Origin: Desulfovibrionaceae bacterium | GTDB lineage: Bacteria; Desulfobacterota; Desulfovibrionia; Desulfovibrionales; Desulfovibrionaceae | DNA: 64,000 bases | Direction of reading: 5' to 3' | Assembly (NCBI GenBank): GCA_009773665.1 | Contig: WSYE01000002.1 | Span: 62,001 to 126,000 of the forward strand | In this document: positions 57,833 to 64,000 of the stretch, piece after piece | Numbering within the stretch: the first letter of the stretch is position 1 | Layout: every line of letters begins with the position of its first letter | The notes under the pieces: generated by a model | What the model was told of the DNA's origin: nothing | Seen by the model: the letters and a program-made list of their open reading frames with translations, nothing else | The model's database searches: none | Program-made: the position numbers and the translations under genes

Positions 57833-58134
57833 GCGTCATAGTCGAGCTGTCGCTCTTCCCCCTGGGCGCGCAGGGAAGCCTCGCGCCCTTCGTGGCCCGG
57901 GCGGTGGACATCATCGCCGCCTCGGGCCTGTCCTGGCGGCTCGGCACCATGGGCACCTGCATCGAGGGCGAATGGGACGAGGTGATGGCCGTGGTGGACG
58001 CCTGCTTCAAGGCGCTCGCCTCCGACCAGGACCGGGTGTACCTGACCATCAAGGCGGACTGGCGCGCCGGACGCACGGGGGGGCTCGAAACCAAGCCCGC
58101 GTCAGTCGAGTCCGTTCGGGAGAAACGTTCATGA
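57829..58134 (+). CDS. MTH1187/YkoF-type thiamine-binding-like protein
   Basis: A 101-residue protein. MSVIVELSLFPLGAQGSLAP, DIIAASGLSWRLGTMGTCIE, DEVMAVVDACFKAL matches the Thiamine_BP family (ferredoxin-like fold). It overlaps the fusion gene stop (ATGA) and the next start. Function in the sulfur locus unknown. Confidence 0.85.
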   Translation: MSVIVELSLFPLGAQGSLAPFVARAVDIIAASGLSWRLGTMGTCIEGEWDEVMAVVDACFKALASDQDRVYLTIKADWRAGRTGGLETKPASVESVREKRS

Positions 58135-59042
58135 CCGCCACCGAGAAGCGCGCGTCCGGTTTCGGCCCTTCTGCCCCTTCTGCCTCTTCTGCATGCGGGC
58201 GCGGCGCAGCGGGCCACCAGCCCTCCCCGGCCTGCAACGCTTCCAGTCGGCCCCAGGCGGGGTCGGCACTCCGGACCCTGCTGGGGCTGTTTGCCCTGTT
58301 CGCCCTGTCCGGATGCGCCGCCGAACCGGGCAGGCAGACCATCCCCGCCGAGCAGCTGACCCAGGCCAACAACCAGGCCGACATCGCCTCGCTGAAATCG
58401 CGCGTGCAGGAGATGCGCGTGCGCATCGACGAGCTGGAGGGCGTCCAGGGCAAGACCGGACGCGGCGTCACCCTGGATGAAGTCAACAGGCGGCTCGCCC
58501 TGTTGGAAGAAACCGTGTCGCGCATGGCGGCCACCCTGGGTGTGGACGCAGGTTCGCGCGCTCCTTCGGCCTCTCCGGGATTGTCCTCTCCCGCGCGCGG
58601 GGGCTCCCCAAGTTACGACCCGGATGCCACGCCGGTCGCGCCCATCACCATGGGCCAGACAGGCAACGACCCTGCCGAGGCCATCCTGAACATGGGCATG
58701 GAGTCCTTCAACCAGCACGACTACAACCGCGCCAACAGCCTCTTCTCGGAGCTGCTCAAGAGCTATCCCAACTCGCGTCAGGCTCCGAACGCCCTGTTCT
58801 GGCAGGCCGAGACCAACTTCCAGCAGGGAGACTACGCCCGCGCGGCCCTCATCTGCCAGGACCTGATCCAGAAATTCCCCAACAACCCCATGGTGCCCTC
58901 AGCTATGCTCAAACAGGCTTTGAGCTTCCGCAAGCTGGGCAAGCTCCAGGCCGCCAAAATCCTCCTTCAGGACGTGGAAAAGCGCTACCCTGGCAGCCCG
59001 GAGGCCCGCAGCGCCCAGATGCAATTGCGCGATCTGCGCTGA
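58131..59042 (+). CDS. Tol-Pal-associated CpoB/YbgF-like lipoprotein
   Basis: A 303-residue protein. Low-complexity N-terminus, then LLGLFALFALSGCAA with lipobox Cys near 64 (long leader, so the start may be internal). Coiled coil at about 75-140 (ADIASLKSRVQEMRVRIDEL), proline/serine linker, then TPR repeats (ILNMGMESFNQHDYNRANSL). CpoB coordinates outer-membrane constriction and PBP1B. No tol/pal gene is adjacent. Confidence 0.85.
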   Translation: MTATEKRASGFGPSAPSASSACGRGAAGHQPSPACNASSRPQAGSALRTLLGLFALFALSGCAAEPGRQTIPAEQLTQANNQADIASLKSRVQEMRVRIDELEGVQGKTGRGVTLDEVNRRLALLEETVSRMAATLGVDAGSRAPSASPGLSSPARGGSPSYDPDATPVAPITMGQTGNDPAEAILNMGMESFNQHDYNRANSLFSELLKSYPNSRQAPNALFWQAETNFQQGDYARAALICQDLIQKFPNNPMVPSAMLKQALSFRKLGKLQAAKILLQDVEKRYPGSPEARSAQMQLRDLR

Positions 59043-59119
59043 TCACACGCAACAGGAATGTCATCACGATTGCGTAAATATTTCTACGCGGTCGGCAACA
59101 CCTTACTTCGGAGCTTCTC

Positions 59120-61003
59120 ATGAAACTGGCCACCAAGTTGTACGGCGGGTTCGGGGCGCTGCTTCTTTTCGTCGCGGGCATCGGTCTGTTCGCAATCATT
59201 GAAATGCGTGCCATCTATTCGGAAACCGAGATGCTGGCCGACGACTGGCTGCCCAGCATCGTAAACGTCGGGCAGATCAGCGATGCGATCCAGACCTTCC
59301 GCCGCTACGAGCTCATCCACATCATGTCCACAGACGACAACGAGATGCGCCGCTACGAAGCAATGATGCAGGAAGCCCTGAACAAGGCCGAGGAGGCCAT
59401 ACGCGTCCTTGATCCGCTCATCACCGCCGACCAGCGCGAGGAACGCCAGATATTCGACGAGTTCCTGGCCTCCTGGAAGCAATACAAGGCCGAGCACGAC
59501 AAGATCGTCAAGGTCTCGGTGATGAACCAGACCAAGGCCGTGCAGATCGCCACGAGCGACTCCGCCAAGGCCATCCAGGCCACCATCGCCAGCCTGAACA
59601 AGATCACCACCACCAACACCAAGGGCGGCAAGGAGAGCGCCGCCAAGGCCATCTCGGCCTTCACCACCGGCCAGACCAGCCTCATCGTGGCTATCCTGGC
59701 CGCAGTGGCCGTGGGCTTTGTCCTGGCCTTCCTCCTGGCCCGCAACGTGCTGGCCCAGATGGGCGAGGACCCAGGCTATCTGGGACAGGTGGCCGGTGAG
59801 ATCGCCTCCGGCAACCTGGACGTACGCTTCAAGCCCGTGCAGGGCAGCGGCGGCGTGTACGCGGTGCTCATCCAGATGGTGTCCACCCTCAAGGAAAAGA
59901 TCTCCGAGGCCGACCACAAGTCCCAGGACGCCGCGCAGCAGGCCAAGGCCGCCGAAGAGGCCACACGCCAGGCCGAAGAGGCCAAGCAGCAGGCGGAGCG
60001 CGCCAGGGCCGACGGCATGCTCCAGGCTGCAGGCAAGCTGGAGGAAGTGGCCTCCATCATCTCCTCCGCCTCCGAGGAGCTGGCCGCGCAGATTGAACAG
60101 TCCAGCCGGGGTACCGAAATCCAGGCAGGGCGCGTGGGCGAGACAGCAACCTCCATGGAGGAGATGAACGCCACCGTGCTGGAAGTGGCCCGCAACGCCT
60201 CCCAGGCCGCCGAGACATCCGACCAGGCCAGACGCCGAGCCCAGGAAGGCTCGGGCGTGGTCAGCGAGGTGGTGCGCGAGATCGGCATGGTGGAGAAGCA
60301 GGCCCTGGAACTCAAGACCGACATGGCCAGTCTGGGCGCGCAGGCCGAGTCCATCGGGCGCATCATGAACGTGATCTCCGACATCGCCGACCAGACCAAC
60401 CTCCTGGCCCTGAACGCCGCCATCGAGGCGGCCCGCGCGGGCGACGCCGGGCGCGGCTTCGCCGTGGTGGCCGACGAGGTGCGCAAACTCGCTGAAAAGA
60501 CCATGACCGCCACCAAGGAAGTGGGCGACGCCATCCACGGCATCCAGGACGGCGCGCGCAAGAACGTGGGCGCTGTGGACCGCACGGTGTCGCTCATCGG
60601 GGATGCTACCGGGCTGGCCGGAAAGTCCGGCGACTCGCTTAAAGCCATCGTGGAGCTGGTGGACGCCTCCTCCGACCAGGTGCGCTCCATCGCCACGGCC
60701 TCGGAGCAGCAGTCCGCAGCCAGCGAAGAGATCAACCGGGCCATTGAGGACATCAGCCGCATCTCCAACGAGAACGCCGACGCCATGAACCAGTCCGCCC
60801 AGGCCGTGATGGAGCTGGCCGAGCAGGCCCAGGCCCTAAGCCGCCTGATCGGAGAGCTGAAGGCCGAGGCCGGAGTTCCCCAGGCGGCCCTGGCTGCCGC
60901 CGCGCCGCGTACGATCGGCAGGACTCAGGCGAAACCCAAGGCGCTGGCCGCAGGATCAGGCAAGGGGCTCGACTCCACCATCGCCAGGGTCATCGGATCA
61001 TAG
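59120..61003 (+). CDS. Methyl-accepting chemotaxis protein
   Basis: A 627-residue chemoreceptor. TM1 about 7-29, four-helix periplasmic sensor ([16 protein letters not shown]), TM2 about 187-209, HAMP-like region, long coiled coil and hairpin tip [20 protein letters not shown] near 423. Ends [12 protein letters not shown] precedes the ATG. Ligand unknown. Followed by a hairpin-rich gap. Confidence 0.95.
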   Translation: MKLATKLYGGFGALLLFVAGIGLFAIIEMRAIYSETEMLADDWLPSIVNVGQISDAIQTFRRYELIHIMSTDDNEMRRYEAMMQEALNKAEEAIRVLDPLITADQREERQIFDEFLASWKQYKAEHDKIVKVSVMNQTKAVQIATSDSAKAIQATIASLNKITTTNTKGGKESAAKAISAFTTGQTSLIVAILAAVAVGFVLAFLLARNVLAQMGEDPGYLGQVAGEIASGNLDVRFKPVQGSGGVYAVLIQMVSTLKEKISEADHKSQDAAQQAKAAEEATRQAEEAKQQAERARADGMLQAAGKLEEVASIISSASEELAAQIEQSSRGTEIQAGRVGETATSMEEMNATVLEVARNASQAAETSDQARRRAQEGSGVVSEVVREIGMVEKQALELKTDMASLGAQAESIGRIMNVISDIADQTNLLALNAAIEAARAGDAGRGFAVVADEVRKLAEKTMTATKEVGDAIHGIQDGARKNVGAVDRTVSLIGDATGLAGKSGDSLKAIVELVDASSDQVRSIATASEQQSAASEEINRAIEDISRISNENADAMNQSAQAVMELAEQAQALSRLIGELKAEAGVPQAALAAAAPRTIGRTQAKPKALAAGSGKGLDSTIARVIGS

Positions 61004-61060
61004 CCGCCGGGGAGATACGCACCGAGGTTCGTCAGGCCGGGTTATGGAGCCTCCGGCGGC

Positions 61061-61115
61061 CAGAGAGGGGCGCTGCCCTCTCTGGACTCTCCCGCCAGGG
61101 GGATGATCCCCCTGG
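61061..61115. repeat. Paired GC-rich inverted repeats
   Basis: CAGAGAGGG/CCCTCTCTG (61061-61084) and CCAGGGGGAT/ATCCCCCTGG (61095-61115). Two adjacent perfect stems downstream of the chemoreceptor, like REP-type elements or a tandem terminator. Confidence 0.6.
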
Positions 61116-61168
61116 ACCCTCAGTGGGCTTCGCGTCCCAGAACGATACGTTTCAGTAATCTCGCAAGA

Positions 61169-61212
61169 AAGCCCTGAAACGCGCAAAGCCGCGCTTCAGG
61201 GCTTGTTTTTTT
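61169..61212 (+). terminator. Hairpin terminator
   Basis: AAGCCCTGAA(A)CGCG ... CGCGCTTCAGGGCTT followed by GTTTTTTTG. Likely final terminator of the chemoreceptor transcript. Confidence 0.75.
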
Positions 61213-61687
61213 GAAGTAGACGTTATCGACGAAGCCGGGGCTGAGAGCTGGAACGGGCGCGCCACGCGCGGCGGGCGACGAATCGTCTTCAAATCGGTTC
61301 GAGCCCGCCGCGCATGGCGCGAACGGGACAGCCCCTATCCCCAACCGCCGACCCCACTGCCCGACATCCTGACGCGCCACGACGCGAAGCTACCTAAAAG
61401 TTTTTGAGAGGAGGTCCCGGAGGAGAACTTTTTTCAAAAAATTCTCCTCTGGGCCGCCGGAGGCATTCCCCTCGGATACGTTAAACGCAATACGCCCCCG
61501 CTCCGGTTCTCCGAGGCGGGGGCGCTTCGCGTTTCGATCAGAAGCTTGTCGTCTTCAACCCGCAGGAATCGCGCAAACACGCTTCTTGAAGAGTTCCTGT
61601 GCGTATCCAGAAACACCCGTCAGCAACAAAACGAACGATTCTCTTTGACAGGCGCGCTGCCCGTGGGCGGATGCTTGGTCTCGACGT
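61213..61687. other. Intergenic region with further hairpins, no gene seen
   Basis: No frame with a credible ribosome site. Two more inverted repeats: AGGAGAACTTTTTT/AAAAAATTCTCCT (61421-61448) and AAACGC...CGCCCCCG...CGGGGGCG...GCGTTT (61483-61534). They look like terminators or dispersed repeats. GC content is uneven. Confidence 0.5.
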
Positions 61688-62542
61688 CTAGGCCACGTCC
61701 TGGAACAGCGCCGCAGGCCGCCCCGGCAGGCAGGGCAGGTCCATAAGGCGCGAATCCATCGGCGAGGCCTCGTGGCGTTTTTTGGCCTGGGCCAGATTCA
61801 GGCTGCCAATGGGGTCCAGAGAGAAAAGCGCGCTCTCGCCGGGAAAGCGCAACACGTCCAGCACCGCCCGCAGGCTGAGTTCGAACATGGAGTCCAGACA
61901 GGCCCGGTCGTCGGGCAGGGGCAGCATCCGCTGGGCGAAGCGCAGGGAGCGGTTCCAGCCGCGAAGCCCGGCCAGACGCACGCTGCTCCGGAACATGCGC
62001 TTGCGGCACAGGTAGGTAAACACGTTCTTGTCCAGCGCCTGGACCATGCTGCGATCCACCATGCGCTGCGAGGGCCGCGACAGCCGATGCGACAGGCCGT
62101 GCCCGCCGGTGAGGCGCGAATCGGCCTGGGCTTCCACATAGGCGTGGGCCAGATTTCCCGGAAGCGACGTGCGGACCATGACGCCCGGCACGTAAAGAGT
62201 GTGCGCCACCACGTCCGCCGCCAGATGGGACATGTACCCCAGGGCGTGGACCTTCAGCTGTTCGCTGTCGGCAGCCTGGGAGAGGAGCGCGGCGGATTCC
62301 CAGTTGTGGCTGTGGCCGGGGCGGATGCGCGTGCCCTTGCCCACGAAGAAGTCCGCGCTCAGGCAGCCATACAGATAGGTGTTGGGGAACTGGGTGAGAA
62401 GCGCCGCCACGGCGGGCGGCACCAGATCCAGATTGGCCAGCACGAAGCGTGCGGCCGCAGTGTGGACGCCAGGCCCCCAGGCCAGGGCCTCGCCGGGCGC
62501 GAGAAGAACCATCGCGAAGGAAAGAACCAAAAGGAGCGCCAC
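61688..62542 (-). CDS. Zinc-dependent phospholipase C family protein
   Basis: A 284-residue protein. GTG 62542 with GGAGG upstream. Signal/anchor at 1-22. Zn ligands in WGPGVHTAAARFVLANL, HSHNWESAALL, GYMSHLAADVVAHTLYVPG and HAYVEAQAD, the order of the Zn_dep_PLPC family. Probably exported lipase or structural homologue; substrate unknown. Confidence 0.82.
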   Translation of the reverse strand: MALLLVLSFAMVLLAPGEALAWGPGVHTAAARFVLANLDLVPPAVAALLTQFPNTYLYGCLSADFFVGKGTRIRPGHSHNWESAALLSQAADSEQLKVHALGYMSHLAADVVAHTLYVPGVMVRTSLPGNLAHAYVEAQADSRLTGGHGLSHRLSRPSQRMVDRSMVQALDKNVFTYLCRKRMFRSSVRLAGLRGWNRSLRFAQRMLPLPDDRACLDSMFELSLRAVLDVLRFPGESALFSLDPIGSLNLAQAKKRHEASPMDSRLMDLPCLPGRPAALFQDVA

Positions 62543-62635
62543 GACTAAGCCTCCATCACCTTATGCAGACGGGGATGTATGTATGTCCTCAACCGGGCAA
62601 GTCAAGTTACAGCCCGTTCATGCGCGCAGCAGGGA

Positions 62636-64000
62636 TCAAAACAGGGCGTCCTTGTCTCCCAGCAGCGTGGACATCACCGACGGGTCGGCAAGCCCGGACA
62701 CGTCGCCCATGCGGCCCTCCGCCGCGCCGCGCAGGGCGTTTCGGGCGATCTTTCCGGAGCGCGTCTTGGGCAGCTCCTCCACGATGCGGATGGACAACGG
62801 AAACTCCGGCCCGGAAACCTCGCGGCGCACGGCGTCTGTCAGCACTGATTCCATGTGCTCCGGGTCGGCGGCCTCGGCCCGCAACGTGGCGTAAACCACC
62901 ACCGTATCGCCCGACGCCACGGCTGCGGCTTCGGCCACGTCAGGATACGCCGCCACGCAGGCCTCAACATCCACCAGCGGCAGATCCGATCCCGCGAGCT
63001 CCGAGCGTCCCTGGATGATGAACTTGCCGTCCGGCGTGGTCTGCACCAGATCGCCCGTGTCGTAATGCTCTTTCGCGTCCAGGCTCCCCTCCACCAGCCG
63101 TACGGCCATGCCCGGCCAGGGCGACAGGATGGCCAGATGCCCGCCCGCCTGAACGCCGGGCTCCACGCCTGCCTCCACACCAGATAGCGGCGCGAGGCCC
63201 CCCTGGCTGCCCGACAGCATGAGCACGCCTCCAGTCTCGGTCTGGCCCCAGGCGTCCACCACCGGGGCGCGCCCCTTGCCCACCGAGCGGGCCAGCCAGC
63301 TCCGGTTCTCCGGGGTGAGCTTCTCGCCCACGCTCACGATGAACTTCAAGGATGGCAAATCGCGCGCGGCGGGCCAGGCCTCGCCCTCGCGCATCAGCTG
63401 CCCGGTGAGGGCCGGGGTGGTCAGCAGCGTGGCCACCTGATGCTTCTGGGCGATGCGCCAGATGCGGTCCGGCTGAGGATAGCCGGGGGAGCCCTCATAC
63501 AGGAGCGTAGTAGCCCCCAGGCACAGCGGGGCGTACACGGCGTAGGCGTGGCCCATGATCCAGCCGGGCTCGGCCTGACACCAGATGGTCATTCCCGGGC
63601 CGACCCCGAAGCCTTCGCGTGCCGAGGACGCGCAGGCGGTCAGGAATCCGCCCGCCGAGTGCACAACGCCCTTGGGGTGGCCCGAAGAGCCGGATGTGTA
63701 CAGGATGAACAGCGGATCGGACGCGCCGTGCATCGCGCCCGGAAGATTGGGCGGCGTGGGATGGGCCGCTATGGCCTCGTGCCACCAGACGTCGCCGGGG
63801 CGCTGGTCCTCCATGGGGCGGCCCGTTCGGCGCACGAGCACTCTGCGCGGCACGTCCTGGGGCTGAACCAGGGGGACGGGACGCCCGGCCTTGTAGAAGC
63901 CGTCGGCGGTGATGAACAGCTTGGCCTTGCAGGCTCCGAGGCGCTCCGAGATCACCGCCGGGGACAACCCGGCAGGGAACACCAGATGCACCGCGCCCAG
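62636..64000 (-). CDS. Acetyl-CoA synthetase-type AMP-binding enzyme, 5' end outside window
   Basis: Last 454 codons. Adenylation motifs: ILYTSGSSGHPKGVVHS (A3), WGQTETGG (A5), YDTGD (A7) and C-terminal KTRSGKIARNALRG with the catalytic Lys. The frame is open at the window end (GAVHLVFPAGLS matches the ACS entry region), so it continues upstream. The gene makes acyl-CoA from acid, ATP and CoA; acetate is the likeliest substrate but not proven. Confidence 0.9.
   Translation of the reverse strand: MGAVHLVFPAGLSPAVISERLGACKAKLFITADGFYKAGRPVPLVQPQDVPRRVLVRRTGRPMEDQRPGDVWWHEAIAAHPTPPNLPGAMHGASDPLFILYTSGSSGHPKGVVHSAGGFLTACASSAREGFGVGPGMTIWCQAEPGWIMGHAYAVYAPLCLGATTLLYEGSPGYPQPDRIWRIAQKHQVATLLTTPALTGQLMREGEAWPAARDLPSLKFIVSVGEKLTPENRSWLARSVGKGRAPVVDAWGQTETGGVLMLSGSQGGLAPLSGVEAGVEPGVQAGGHLAILSPWPGMAVRLVEGSLDAKEHYDTGDLVQTTPDGKFIIQGRSELAGSDLPLVDVEACVAAYPDVAEAAAVASGDTVVVYATLRAEAADPEHMESVLTDAVRREVSGPEFPLSIRIVEELPKTRSGKIARNALRGAAEGRMGDVSGLADPSVMSTLLGDKDALF

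Noticed and set aside
59060-59119. Sigma-28 promoter before the second chemoreceptor
   Set aside because: TAAATATT and GTCGGCAA resemble the boxes, but the spacer is about 8 nt instead of 11 and three -10 positions differ.
1-64000. CRISPR arrays, tRNA or rRNA genes
   Set aside because: I saw no regular repeat-spacer series and no cloverleaf or rRNA-like sequence; the att site is in a protein gene, not a tRNA.

Overview
The window is about 64 kb of GC-rich bacterial DNA. Its two chromosomal flanks carry tandem PAS histidine kinases, methyl-accepting chemotaxis proteins, lepA-lepB, a YeeE/rhodanese sulfur locus, a CpoB-like protein and an acetyl-CoA-synthetase-type gene. This content resembles a Desulfovibrionales-type deltaproteobacterium. 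That placement is inferred from gene content and style, not from a marker gene.

Left flank (1-7410): a histidine kinase cut by the window start, a MEDS-domain protein, a second closely related kinase, a chemoreceptor, a terminator, and the 3' fragment of comM. Right flank (49604-64000): the 5' part of comM, an AT-rich caspase-like gene, signal peptidase I, LepA, a YeeE/rhodanese operon ending in a thiamine-binding-like protein and a CpoB/YbgF-like protein, a second chemoreceptor, a 680-bp hairpin-rich gap, a zinc-dependent phospholipase C family protein and the 3' part of an acyl/acetyl-CoA synthetase.

Between them lies a complete-looking 42.19-kb prophage (7411-49603) inserted in comM by a large serine recombinase. 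Removing it and keeping one GG core dinucleotide restores an uninterrupted 512-codon comM that reads ...NPCPCGFRGD... across the join. The reconstructed attP has symmetric inverted arms and lies inside the 3' end of the integrase gene, so integration changes the integrase C-terminus.

The prophage is a podovirus with a BPP-1/T7-like virion plan. On the minus strand, from right to left, it has a small early block (Cro-like protein, tiny membrane proteins), O/P-like replication genes, a DUF1064-type nuclease, a lysis cassette (GH24 lysozyme, small lipoprotein, PLA2-like protein, holin), and terminase. Next come two coiled-coil proteins, portal, Bbp19-like protein, scaffold, capsid, Bbp16-like cement protein, gp11/gp12-like tail tube proteins and internal virion proteins, including one of 1703 residues. 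Modular tail fibre/adhesin proteins and an exported nuclease finish the block at attL. On the plus strand, a LexA-like repressor operon carries several AT-rich accessory genes. A second operon begins at two repressor-operator-like palindromes and encodes DEDD exonuclease, a candidate annealing protein, a homing endonuclease, Dcm- and Dam-type methylases and the integrase. Three copies of one 16-bp palindrome sit at the repressor/cro intergenic region and before the right operon, which gives a simple model for lysogeny control.
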